DNA from: Polynucleobacter sp. MWH-UH23A
GTDB taxonomy: Bacteria; Pseudomonadota; Gammaproteobacteria; Burkholderiales; Burkholderiaceae
DNA length: 64,000 nucleotides
NCBI RefSeq assembly: GCF_040409805.1
Contig: NZ_CP099572.1
Coordinates: forward strand, 1,240,001-1,304,000
Direction of reading: 5' to 3'
Shown piece after piece: positions 25,778 through 34,482 of this stretch; position 1 is the first letter of the stretch, and every line of letters starts with the position of its first letter. Made by a program: the position numbers and the translations under genes. Below the pieces are notes generated by a model, which saw only the letters and a program-made list of their open reading frames with translations, did no database searches and was not told where the DNA came from.

Positions 25778-26653
25778 TCAGGCAATATCGTGAATCTCGT
25801 AACCCAGCTCTTGAGTCCCGGCTCTTAAGGCTATCCAAGCATTTTCTAGCAAATTAGCATTGCCTTTGATGCCCAGTTCGATATGCCTCTGAGCGTACAC
25901 TCCACCCCTGGCAGCGTCCCCCACCGAAGGGAGACTGAAGACCTTTACCCCCGGAAAATTTGCTTCAATACGCTCCATTAGAGGAGTCAAAGTCGATTCA
26001 ATACCTTTGGGCACGATGAAGCTGCGCTCAGCCCAATTCTCTTGATGAAACAAGTTTTTGTAATGAGTATCTAAGCACCACGTCATCATTGGCGCGGCCA
26101 TGACTGGAAACCCGGGAAGAAAATGATGCTCTTTGATTCTAAATCCTGGAATTTGATTGTAGGGATTAGGAATGATGTCACTACCAATCGGAAACTCACC
26201 CATCTTAAAACGATGTTGATTCTCTGGGGTATTTAGATCCGCCTTCACAGGATCCCCCTCGGCCATCGACTGAATGCGTCCTGCAATTAATTCTCTAGCA
26301 GTTGGATGCAATTCTATTTTGGTACCAAGTGCTAATGCAGCACACTGTCGCGTGTGATCATCTGGTGTGGCGCCAATGCCGCCTGTACTAAAGACCACAT
26401 CGCCGCTTGCAAAGCTATCTCTTAATGTCGCAGTAATTTGCGCAGGATCATCGGCAACATATCGAGCCCAACTTAAACTTAAGCCGCGCTCAGTCAATAA
26501 CTCGATGAGCTTGCTCATATGTTTATCTTGACGACGACCCGACAAAATTTCATCGCCAATCACAATTAGACCAAAGCGTCTAATTGCTCTAGCTTCGCCC
26601 TCTGGAGCATCAATCCCCACTTTTTTGAGTGCATTATCCATCGCATCAGCCAT
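25778..26653 (-). CDS. Molybdopterin-binding / CinA N-terminal domain protein
   Basis: A 291-residue protein of the MoCF-biosynthesis (MoaB/MogA) fold, the same fold as the N-terminal half of CinA. Signatures are RFGLIVIGDEILSGRRQDKH near 30-49, VFSTGGIGATPDDHTR near 95-110 and NPYNQIPGFRI near 167. There is no amidase half, so it is a stand-alone domain. Family members have been linked to nucleotide-derivative processing, but the role of this short form is unclear. The ATG at 26653 (MADAMDNALKK) is chosen over one at 26674 because GGAG lies about ten bases upstream; it overlaps the preceding EI24 gene by 8 bases. Confidence 0.8.
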   Translation of the reverse strand: MADAMDNALKKVGIDAPEGEARAIRRFGLIVIGDEILSGRRQDKHMSKLIELLTERGLSLSWARYVADDPAQITATLRDSFASGDVVFSTGGIGATPDDHTRQCAALALGTKIELHPTARELIAGRIQSMAEGDPVKADLNTPENQHRFKMGEFPIGSDIIPNPYNQIPGFRIKEHHFLPGFPVMAAPMMTWCLDTHYKNLFHQENWAERSFIVPKGIESTLTPLMERIEANFPGVKVFSLPSVGDAARGGVYAQRHIELGIKGNANLLENAWIALRAGTQELGYEIHDIA

Positions 26654-27515
26654 GATAAGGAAGCTCCGCTTCAATCACACGTGTTGGCACGGTTAAGGCC
26701 TTATCCAGCTCTTCTTGTCTTAAGGCGCTTAAAGCATCCAATAGGAAGTGGGTAAACCATAGCGCAGCAAAAACAAAAATAAGGGAGTAAATCCAGAGCG
26801 CCACAAAACTTACCACTGGAAAGAGTACTAAGGCTAATGCAGATGTCGCCCAAAAGAATGTAGGTACAGCCCCCAACATTCCTGATGCGATACCCATGAC
26901 CAATAATGGCCAACGGTATTTTTCAATTAAGAGATCGCGCTCTTCTGTGCTGGCATGTTTTGCCAAGACGTCATAGGACATGAGGCGCATTGTTAACCAG
27001 CCCCAAAGCAAAGGCGGCAATATGGCAACAAGCGGTGGTACCCACCATACTGGCAAGGTCAACAAAACCAGCGCTAAACAAATTAGAGCAGACCAAAGCG
27101 TGTAGATCAGACTACCAAAGAATCCCCCGCCCTGTCTTCGCTCTAAGCCATGGTACTGAGATTGCCTAGCAACAATATTGACAATCGAAGGTACGGTAGA
27201 AAAGGCAATCAACACCAGCAAGCTAATCGTGATCAGTGGAATGATTAGCATCACGAAGAACAAAGGCGCAATCCACGCTCTTGCGTTATCAAAACCAGCC
27301 CACACTAAACCCTCTTGTATCCAACTCGTGAATATCGAGTTGGTCAGGAAAATACTGAGCGCTTCGAGCGCTGGCGTCCAAGTAAGCCAAATGAGGCAGC
27401 CCCATAGTACTGACACAATTAAAAATGGGCGCAAGCTTAACCACAACATCCGTGGATGCATCGTTCCCACTAATGCAAGCCCAAACGATTTAAATACTTG
27501 CTGAATACCGACCAT
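26646..27515 (-). CDS. EI24 domain-containing membrane protein
   Basis: A 289-residue polytopic inner-membrane protein with about six hydrophobic segments (first at residues 26-44, LRPFLIVSVLWGCLIWLTW). The pattern resembles the EI24/CysZ superfamily, including FLIVSVLWG near the start and SYDVLAKHAS in the cytoplasmic loop. CysZ proteins transport sulfate, but the Burkholderiales EI24 proteins are a separate branch with no proven substrate. It is followed by the CinA-like gene with an 8-base overlap and preceded by the sterol-desaturase-like gene at 28 bases. Confidence 0.8.
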   Translation of the reverse strand: MVGIQQVFKSFGLALVGTMHPRMLWLSLRPFLIVSVLWGCLIWLTWTPALEALSIFLTNSIFTSWIQEGLVWAGFDNARAWIAPLFFVMLIIPLITISLLVLIAFSTVPSIVNIVARQSQYHGLERRQGGGFFGSLIYTLWSALICLALVLLTLPVWWVPPLVAILPPLLWGWLTMRLMSYDVLAKHASTEERDLLIEKYRWPLLVMGIASGMLGAVPTFFWATSALALVLFPVVSFVALWIYSLIFVFAALWFTHFLLDALSALRQEELDKALTVPTRVIEAELPYHG

Positions 27516-27543
27516 ATAACCCCTAACTCGCTAACGCTTTGGT

Positions 27544-28518
27544 TTACTTTTTAGCAAACAACTCACGCGCTGCGTGTACCAATCCCTGCCATTGTTGTGT
27601 CACGATATTTTGCGAGACCGTTAAGTTTCGCACGCCAGTGGGATATACGGCCTTTGGAAAAATGGCAGTCTTAAAGATCATGTCCCACCAAGGAAATAAC
27701 ACCCCAAAATTACAACCCCCTAGTACCCCAGGCTTGCCTTGTGCCTCATGACCATAACCCACGGCATGGTGCATGCGGTGATACATCGGAGAAATGAGCA
27801 AATACCGCGCCATGCCCAAATCGCTTTTGATGTTGGCGTGTTGCCAGCTTTGGATGAACTGACTAATAGCAACTAAAGCAACAAATTGTCCTGGTGAGAC
27901 ACCAAATAACAATGCAAAAAATGCCATAACTGTCGCTCGCATGATGTCATCAAGAAAATGATTGCGATTATCAGACCAAGCAGTCATGACGGTTTGACTA
28001 TGGTGTAGGGCATGCAATTGCCACCACCAATTAAACGCATGAGAGGCGCGGTGGTAAAGATAATCCACTAAGTCCAACAAGATTAGGTAAATAACAAAAC
28101 TTACAACCGGAATAGAAGTAATACTAGGCCACCAATTTTCGACATTGAAACGATCAAATCGGAAATCATGCAATATCGAATCAATTTCAAAGAAGAATCC
28201 GGATAAAGCAATAAACATCAATCCGTGAAAGATACCCAAGCGATGAAAGACTGTGTAAAACACATCCGCTTTTGTAGATGATGCAAAACGCTCCTGCACT
28301 TCCGCTGGTTGCACTCTCTCCCATGTGCGAAGTGCTAGCAAAATCAGAATGATTTGAATACAGCCGAACAGAAACCAATCAATTCCGTCAAAGACATCTT
28401 CAGCCCATGACATCAAATCAAACTGATAAAGAACTGGCCCAACAATATTGGTAAATAGCCATTCCTGAATGCTGCCGTAAGCACCTGAAATCGTAGAGGT
28501 AATATCAGTCCAAGCCAT
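27544..28518 (-). CDS. Sterol desaturase / fatty acid hydroxylase family membrane protein
   Basis: A 324-residue integral-membrane di-iron enzyme candidate. The histidine clusters HRASH (near 156), HALHHS (near 168) and HRMHHAVGYGH (near 245) are those of the fatty acid hydroxylase superfamily, and WQHANIKSDLG provides a further His. About four to five hydrophobic helices flank them (IILILLALRTW, VSFVIYLILLDLVDYLY). Family members oxidise or desaturate lipids such as sterols, hopanoids, carotenoids or fatty acids; the substrate here is unknown. It starts 3 bases after the polysaccharide deacetylase gene, suggesting a shared envelope-related function. Confidence 0.88.
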   Translation of the reverse strand: MAWTDITSTISGAYGSIQEWLFTNIVGPVLYQFDLMSWAEDVFDGIDWFLFGCIQIILILLALRTWERVQPAEVQERFASSTKADVFYTVFHRLGIFHGLMFIALSGFFFEIDSILHDFRFDRFNVENWWPSITSIPVVSFVIYLILLDLVDYLYHRASHAFNWWWQLHALHHSQTVMTAWSDNRNHFLDDIMRATVMAFFALLFGVSPGQFVALVAISQFIQSWQHANIKSDLGMARYLLISPMYHRMHHAVGYGHEAQGKPGVLGGCNFGVLFPWWDMIFKTAIFPKAVYPTGVRNLTVSQNIVTQQWQGLVHAARELFAKK

Positions 28519-28521
28519 GCT

Positions 28522-29319
28522 TTATTTTGACTGATTCTCCGAATTTTTGGGTAGCAAGCCAAAACAAAAGCCGCGCTGCTTCAAATTGATAATTAATTGC
28601 TCAAGCACAGCAGGGGCCCATGGATCCTTTCTAGACCAGATGCCTAGGTGCGCCATGGTGATATCGCCATCCTGAATACCCTTACTGGCCTTCTCCAGAA
28701 GAAACTGATTGGGATACTTGTCAGAGTTGAGCTCATCACCCAAGAATCCTGCTGGAGCCCAGCCAATATGTTGATAGCCACACATATCCCCCATCCGAAT
28801 TAGGGTTGGGGAAGTCTTACCCCCGGGAGCACGCCAAATTTTTTGCAAAGGTTGACTCGTTAATTCCACAAAGCGTTGATCCACTCGACGAATCTCTTTG
28901 CACATCGCCGCCTCGTTATACAAAACAGTCATACCTGCTTTAGAGCCAAACTGCGGCTTTTCAAATACCTCGCCTTTGGGCCCATCTTTAACAAAATAAG
29001 TGTGGTCATAGGTATGACTGCCAAAGTGATGCCCATCTTTTGCTAGTGCTTGCCAATATGGTTTCCATGCATCATCTAAGGCGTAGTCACCTCTAAAGGT
29101 TTTTTCATTCGCTAAGAAAAAAGTAGCTTTAAGATTCTGTCTCTTTAATATCTCAGCAACCTTTTCCGCAACAGACATATTGCCAGTATCAAACGTTAGA
29201 TATACCGTTTTATTACACGCTGGAGTCTGCGCCTGAGCACTCACGCCCAATGAAAAACAGCCGAGCATGAGCGCGGCTGCAAAATCAATGAAGTGATTAC
29301 GCATGATCACCTTAGCCAT
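28522..29319 (-). CDS. Secreted polysaccharide deacetylase (NodB homology)
   Basis: A 265-residue protein with a signal peptide ending near SAQA and a carbohydrate esterase 4 domain. Motif 1 is YLTFDTGNMS (single Asp before T, as in some CE4 members), motif 2 is the metal pair SHTYDH, and motif 3 reads WRAPGGKTS. An extra Cys pair (ACNK, MCKE) may form a disulfide. Such enzymes remove N- or O-acetyl groups from surface glycans or murein. The start at 29319 has GGGA upstream; an ATG at 29304 behind AAGGTG is equally possible and gives a tighter signal peptide. It abuts the YncE-like gene with no gap. Confidence 0.88.
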   Translation of the reverse strand: MAKVIMRNHFIDFAAALMLGCFSLGVSAQAQTPACNKTVYLTFDTGNMSVAEKVAEILKRQNLKATFFLANEKTFRGDYALDDAWKPYWQALAKDGHHFGSHTYDHTYFVKDGPKGEVFEKPQFGSKAGMTVLYNEAAMCKEIRRVDQRFVELTSQPLQKIWRAPGGKTSPTLIRMGDMCGYQHIGWAPAGFLGDELNSDKYPNQFLLEKASKGIQDGDITMAHLGIWSRKDPWAPAVLEQLIINLKQRGFCFGLLPKNSENQSK

Positions 29320-30345
29320 TTATTCCCATGCTGCCCTAGGATAAAAGAAGACGCCGTGAGGTGACTTACCCACTGGTATGACGCTCACCAGTTTCATGGA
29401 AGGAATATCAATGACTCCCGCCTTCTTAGCAAATCGGAAGGTGACCCACATTGTCTTTCCATCTGGGGTAATTTCCATATCATCAGGCCCCGAAGGAAGG
29501 CCGGTAATATCGCCCACCTTTTCCAAGGTTTGCATATTGATTAAGCTGATTGTGGAAGCAATGCGATTGCTCACAAAGACATGCTTCTTATCGCCTAGGG
29601 GGCGAAAGTTATGAGCGCCTTTGCCTGTAAAGATTCGCTTTACCTCTTTGCGGTTTTTCCAATCAATGACTTGTACATTGTCTTCACCAGTGATGCCAAC
29701 TAATAGATATTGATCACCAGGTGTCATCCATAATCCAGCAGGCACCTTACCTGTAGGCATCACCCACAGAACATTTTGTGTTTCAAGATCAATTGCCGCA
29801 AGCTCGCTGGAGTCTTGCAGAGTAATAAATGCGATCTTGCTATCTGAGGTAAAGGCAATATGACTTGGCGTCTTAGCTAATTTAACTGTCTTAGCCAACT
29901 TCAGGTCAGCGCCATTTGCAGCATAGATATCCACTCGATCCAAACGATTACCATTCGCTACAAACCATTTGTGATTTGGGGAATAACCAATTTGGTATGG
30001 GTCGATGATATTTGGCACACGCCCTGTGATTTCACCACTAATAGGATTCATCAAAACCACATCATTGCCAGCTGCATTGGCAATCAATAAAGTCTTTTGG
30101 TCTGGAGTCATCATCAAGTGATGGGGCTCTTTGCCGACTGGTATCGTCTTAATTACTTCACGGGTTTGCATATCGATCAGGCTGACAGAGGCTGAACCAG
30201 AATTCAGAATGACAGCTAACTTTGGCTGCGCTGGAGCATTAGAGGCACTGGTTTGCGCGTAAGCAGGTATTTGAGCATTGGCGAAGGCTAAACCAAGGAA
30301 AAAGACAACAGCGCCAAAAGTTCTAATCTTGATAAATATGTGCAT
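29320..30345 (-). CDS. YncE-like periplasmic beta-propeller protein
   Basis: A 341-residue exported protein made of about seven repeats with the YVTN/YncE pattern, for example VSLIDMQTREVIKTIPVGKEPHHLMMTPD and LAAIDLETQNVLWVMPTGK. The start is placed at the ATG at 30345 (MHIFIKIRTFGAVVFF), which gives a clean signal peptide ending near ANA; an upstream ATG at 30396 would put 17 residues before it. Propellers of this class bind ligands or scaffold partners and are often found with copper or quinoprotein systems, none of which is nearby. It is followed directly by the deacetylase gene. Confidence 0.82.
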   Translation of the reverse strand: MHIFIKIRTFGAVVFFLGLAFANAQIPAYAQTSASNAPAQPKLAVILNSGSASVSLIDMQTREVIKTIPVGKEPHHLMMTPDQKTLLIANAAGNDVVLMNPISGEITGRVPNIIDPYQIGYSPNHKWFVANGNRLDRVDIYAANGADLKLAKTVKLAKTPSHIAFTSDSKIAFITLQDSSELAAIDLETQNVLWVMPTGKVPAGLWMTPGDQYLLVGITGEDNVQVIDWKNRKEVKRIFTGKGAHNFRPLGDKKHVFVSNRIASTISLINMQTLEKVGDITGLPSGPDDMEITPDGKTMWVTFRFAKKAGVIDIPSMKLVSVIPVGKSPHGVFFYPRAAWE

Positions 30346-30389
30346 AGCTATATTGTAAGCAATGCAGAATGAATAAAGCCCCTTCTGAG

Positions 30390-30405
30390 AGGTCAAATTT
30401 GACCT
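30390..30405. promoter_or_regulatory. 16-base perfect palindrome at the hrpA/yncE-like junction
   Basis: AGGTCAAATTTGACCT is an uninterrupted palindrome that overlaps the hrpA stop codon and lies 45 bases before the chosen start of the YncE-like gene. It lacks a following T-tract, so an operator for the envelope gene cluster is more likely than a terminator. No -35/-10 pair is obvious. Confidence 0.4.
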
Positions 30406-33400
30406 AGCGCAAGCTGGCCAAAACTTTTTCTAAACGCTTAAGCGACATTGGCGTAGGTGTTTTAAGCTCTTGGGCATATAGAGCCACCCTTAACTCTTCT
30501 AGTTGCCACCGAAAATCCATCAGGGCTTGGTCACCCTCCATTACATAGGCAGCAGACCCCCGACTTCCCTGCATAAGCTTTTGCCATGGTCTTGCTACCG
30601 ACTCCCAATCTTTTTGGCACTGTGCATCGCGAACCGGATTTGATCGCATCTTGTCGATTCGTAATGCAATGGCTTTTAGGTATCGCGGTAAATGCACCAA
30701 TTGCGTATAGGGGATCTCAGCAATAAACCTACCAAAGATTAATCCCTGCATTTGCATCTGAATATCTGCATATGCAGTTGGAGAGGCGGCTTTTGCTTGT
30801 GCCATCTTTTTTTGTAAATCAGCGTAGGCTTGTAAAGCAGCCAGAGCATGGCGCGCAATCTCTTGGGCAATCAATGCTAGTCTTGGTTTGCCCTCTTGAA
30901 GTCTCTGCGTAAATAACTCAGCCGTATTGGGAAGTGGTTCTGCCATGAAAGCACGCTCTACTGAAAGGTTGAGAATTTGCTCTAGCAAACTATCAACTGA
31001 ACCAATATTGATAAAGAGCAAACCAATCTCCCGAATACCAGGTAATTGCTTTTGCAGTGCTTTTAAGGTGTCTTTATTGCTTAAAGCAAAGAGTCGACGC
31101 AAACCCTGAGCATGCTGCTTGCGAGCTTCTAATAAATCATCAAATACTTCGAGATCGCAATAATCACCACGATCAATCAAGGCAGGATAACCAAAGAGCG
31201 TCTTGTTGCCCTTGACGATTTCTAGAGTTTCTGGAAGCTCACCAAACTCCCAAGTACGGTAACCACCCTGCTCTACCTTACGAGCCTGTTGTGATGCCTG
31301 CTCTTTGGCATTCGTGACCTTCACTTGGTCAATACCCAATTCGACGCTAGCTATGTCTTGGGTTACGGCCTGAAAAGCCTCGCGTGCCGTTTGACCGTAT
31401 TCAGAACGCAATCGGGCTAGGTTACGTTCGAGCTCTAATTGGCGTCCGTGCTCATCAATCAAGCGGAAGTTCATAAAGCAATGCGGTGGTAGTGCCTCTA
31501 GCCGAAAATCTGTTCTCTTGATTTCTAGGCCACGCTCTTGCCGAATGTCATCAATCAGGCTATCTAAAAAGTCACCCACGCCAAATTGATTACTCTCGAG
31601 CTTGCGCTCTAAATAAGACTTGGCGTAATCAGGCAACGGAACACAATGACGTCGCAGTTTTTGTGGCAGCGTCTTCAGCAACAACAGAATCTTTTCTTCG
31701 CACATTCCTGGTACTAACCAATCGCAGCGACGTCCATCAATTTGATTGAGTTGCGCCAGTGGCACTACAACAGTTACGCCATCCTTGGGACTGCCTGGTT
31801 CAAAGTGGTACGTTAAATTAAGCTGTGCACCACCCACTTTCATGGTCTTAGGGTAACGATCAACGGTGATACCTGCCGCCTCATGCCGCATCAGATCTAC
31901 TTTTGCTAGGCGTAACTGAGAATCAAGATCGGGGTTTTTATTTAGATAACTCTTAAGACCCTCTCGCTTGCAAACATCCTTTGGTATGCGAGAGTCATAA
32001 AAGGCAAATAAAAGATCATCATCCACCAAGACATCAGGACGGCGTGAGCGATGCTCTAAAGCTTCGATCTCTTTCACTAAGCGGTGGTTGTGCCAGAAGA
32101 AGCCAAAAGAATTTGAATATTTGCGTTTAGCATCGGCTTCTGTTTCGCGTTGTAGTGCAGGCGTATCCATGCGCCCAAATAGTTCCTCTTGAACTAATGC
32201 ATGACGAATAAAAAGTTCGCGCGCTTCTTGTGCATCGTGAGGCTCATAGCGCACTCGGCGACCATGGTAGATTGGCAGACCATATAGGGTGGCACGCTCA
32301 AATGCCATCACTTCGCCTTGGCGGGCATCCCAAAATGGATCGCTCAAGGATTTAATTAATCTATGCGCGGCAACCTTCTCAACCCACTGAGGCTCAATTT
32401 TTGCAATGGTGCGCGCATACATGCGACTGGTTTCCTGCAACTCACCCGCCAAAATCCATGCACCCGCCTTTTTGCCAATGGTGGAACCAGGCCAAATAAA
32501 TGGACGAATGCCGCGAGCGCCTACATAGCCACCCGTTTTGCTATTGCGGTCTTGAGACTTCTCATCCTCTTCTTTTTTAGCAACAAAGCCAAGTAAGCCA
32601 GTTAGTAGAGATAAATGGATTTGCTCATAGGTGGCAGCAAGGCCATTTTCCTTCCAGCCCTTCTCACCAAGCATGGTATGTAATTGCCCATGCACATCAC
32701 GCCATTCACGCATACGACGTGGTGATAGAAATTTACTACGACATAAATTCTCTAGCTGACGATTACTATGCTTGTGTTGTAGGGCATCTTGGTACCAATT
32801 CCAGAGCTTTACAAAGCTCAAGAACTCAGAGCGCTCATCTGCAAATTGCAAGTGTGCTTGGTCTGCAGCGCTAGCCTGCTCTATAAGACGTTCGCGTGGA
32901 TCTTGCGTTGCTAAGGCAGATGCGATGATCGTGACTTCCTTTAATGCATTTTGTTCTTTAGCCGCTAGTAACATGCGACCAATACGGGGATCAAGCGGCA
33001 AGTCAGATAACTGTTTACCAATTTGCGTTAGCTTGAAATTATTTTGCAGTTCTTTGCCGTCTCTGTTATTGCTCGCTTGAGCCTCATCAAATTCAATGGC
33101 GCCCAGCTCATCCAAAAGTTGTACACCATCCGCAATTGCCCTTCCTAAGGGTTTATCTATGAATGGAAAATGTGCGATTTTCGGTAAGCGCAAAGCGCTC
33201 ATGCGCAATAAAACTGATGCCAATGAGCTACGCAGAATCTCAGGATCGGTAAATTTTGGTCGACTTAGAAAGTCTTGTTCACTATAGAGGCGAACACAAA
33301 TACCATCAGATACACGTCCGCAACGCCCTGCACGTTGGTTGGCAGCAGCTTGTGAGATAGGCTCGATTTGTAGTTGCTCTACTTTGTTGCGATAGGAATA

Positions 33401-34465
33401 ACGCTTAACTCTAGCCAATCCACTATCAATGACATAGCGAATATTGGGAACGGTTAAAGAAGTCTCGGCAACGTTGGTTGTCAAAATGATTCGACGTCCA
33501 TTACCCGAAGAAAATACCCTCTCTTGCTCAGCAACTGATTGACGCGCAAAAAGACTCAATACTTCAGGATGAAAGCGTTGCTGCAAGACATGATCTTTAC
33601 GGAGCGCCTCGGCACAATCCCGAATCTCACGCTCGCCCGGTAAAAACACCAACACATCACCTGCGCCAGCAGAACCCTCTCGCCAAAGCTTGGCAATTTC
33701 TTCTGCAACAGCCTCCGGAATTTCTTTAGCGGTTCTCGATTCTTTTTTGGTATCAGACTTATTTTCTGAATTAGCATCAGGCTCGAGTGGCGAATAACGC
33801 TGCTCCACCGGAAATAACCTGCCACTCACTTCAATCACAGGAGCAACCTTGCCATTGATAACAAAGTGTTCGGCAAAACGCTGCGCATCAATCGTGGCAG
33901 ACGTAATGATGAGTTTAAGGTCCGGTCTTTTGGGTAATAGCTGCCTGAGATAGCCCAATAAGAAATCAATATTCAAACTACGTTCATGCGCTTCATCGAT
34001 GATGAGGGTGTCATAGGCACGTAGCTGAGGGTCGCGCTGTGTCTCAGCCAATAAGATGCCATCTGTCATTAATTTGATGGAAGCGGTATTGCTCGTCTTA
34101 TCCGCAAAACGTACTTGGTAGCCGACGTCTTGCCCTATTGGCGAACCCAACTCTAGAGCGATACGCTTGGCAGTCGCAGTTGCGGCAATCCTGCGAGGCT
34201 GAGTATGGCCAATCAGCTTGCTGCCATTGATCGTACCCCTGCCAAGATCCAAACAGATCTTAGGTAACTGCGTTGTTTTGCCAGACCCCGTTTCACCACA
34301 GACAATCACCACCTGGTGGCTTTGCAAGGCATCCTTGATGAGCTGACGCTGACCTGAGACTGGTAATTCTTCTGGGAAGCGGATCTCGAGCCTTCTTCCA
34401 GTGTTGGAAGCAGGCACAGGCTTTGGTATTGGCTTGGGTTTTTGTTGGTTTATGGGCTCTTGCAC
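30404..34465 (-). CDS. hrpA: ATP-dependent RNA helicase HrpA (DEAH box)
   Basis: Large DEAH-box helicase, 1353 residues, close to the usual 1300 of full-length HrpA. Motif I is GETGSGKTTQLPK (residues 57-69), motif II DEAH within LIIDEAHERSLN, motif III ITSATIDA, motif V TNVAETSLTVPNIRYVID and motif VI QRAGRCGR. Helicase-associated and OB-fold domains and the HrpA-specific C-terminal region follow. HrpA helps resolve collided ribosomes on mRNA and processes fimbrial transcripts in Escherichia coli. The start codon at 34465 is only 17 bases from the divergent argA start, so the promoters overlap the opposite coding regions. Five further genes follow on the same strand without a clear terminator. 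Confidence 0.96.
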   Translation of the reverse strand: MQEPINQQKPKPIPKPVPASNTGRRLEIRFPEELPVSGQRQLIKDALQSHQVVIVCGETGSGKTTQLPKICLDLGRGTINGSKLIGHTQPRRIAATATAKRIALELGSPIGQDVGYQVRFADKTSNTASIKLMTDGILLAETQRDPQLRAYDTLIIDEAHERSLNIDFLLGYLRQLLPKRPDLKLIITSATIDAQRFAEHFVINGKVAPVIEVSGRLFPVEQRYSPLEPDANSENKSDTKKESRTAKEIPEAVAEEIAKLWREGSAGAGDVLVFLPGEREIRDCAEALRKDHVLQQRFHPEVLSLFARQSVAEQERVFSSGNGRRIILTTNVAETSLTVPNIRYVIDSGLARVKRYSYRNKVEQLQIEPISQAAANQRAGRCGRVSDGICVRLYSEQDFLSRPKFTDPEILRSSLASVLLRMSALRLPKIAHFPFIDKPLGRAIADGVQLLDELGAIEFDEAQASNNRDGKELQNNFKLTQIGKQLSDLPLDPRIGRMLLAAKEQNALKEVTIIASALATQDPRERLIEQASAADQAHLQFADERSEFLSFVKLWNWYQDALQHKHSNRQLENLCRSKFLSPRRMREWRDVHGQLHTMLGEKGWKENGLAATYEQIHLSLLTGLLGFVAKKEEDEKSQDRNSKTGGYVGARGIRPFIWPGSTIGKKAGAWILAGELQETSRMYARTIAKIEPQWVEKVAAHRLIKSLSDPFWDARQGEVMAFERATLYGLPIYHGRRVRYEPHDAQEARELFIRHALVQEELFGRMDTPALQRETEADAKRKYSNSFGFFWHNHRLVKEIEALEHRSRRPDVLVDDDLLFAFYDSRIPKDVCKREGLKSYLNKNPDLDSQLRLAKVDLMRHEAAGITVDRYPKTMKVGGAQLNLTYHFEPGSPKDGVTVVVPLAQLNQIDGRRCDWLVPGMCEEKILLLLKTLPQKLRRHCVPLPDYAKSYLERKLESNQFGVGDFLDSLIDDIRQERGLEIKRTDFRLEALPPHCFMNFRLIDEHGRQLELERNLARLRSEYGQTAREAFQAVTQDIASVELGIDQVKVTNAKEQASQQARKVEQGGYRTWEFGELPETLEIVKGNKTLFGYPALIDRGDYCDLEVFDDLLEARKQHAQGLRRLFALSNKDTLKALQKQLPGIREIGLLFINIGSVDSLLEQILNLSVERAFMAEPLPNTAELFTQRLQEGKPRLALIAQEIARHALAALQAYADLQKKMAQAKAASPTAYADIQMQMQGLIFGRFIAEIPYTQLVHLPRYLKAIALRIDKMRSNPVRDAQCQKDWESVARPWQKLMQGSRGSAAYVMEGDQALMDFRWQLEELRVALYAQELKTPTPMSLKRLEKVLASLR

Positions 34466-34473
34466 CCTATAAT
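34445..34473 (+). promoter_or_regulatory. Candidate leaderless promoter of argA
   Basis: A perfect -10 hexamer TATAAT at 34468-34473 is preceded at 17 bases by TTGGTT (34445-34450), a moderate -35 box. The predicted start point, about 34480, lies only about three bases before the argA ATG at 34483, leaving no room for a Shine-Dalgarno sequence. The -35 box lies within the first codons of hrpA on the other strand. Confidence 0.5.
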
Positions 34474-34482
34474 TTTCTCACT

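Noticed and set aside
34423..34482. N-terminal extension of argA inside hrpA
   Set aside because: The added residues are hydrophobic and resemble no ArgA; TATAAT and the hrpA start lie within this stretch, so the ATG at 34483 is preferred.
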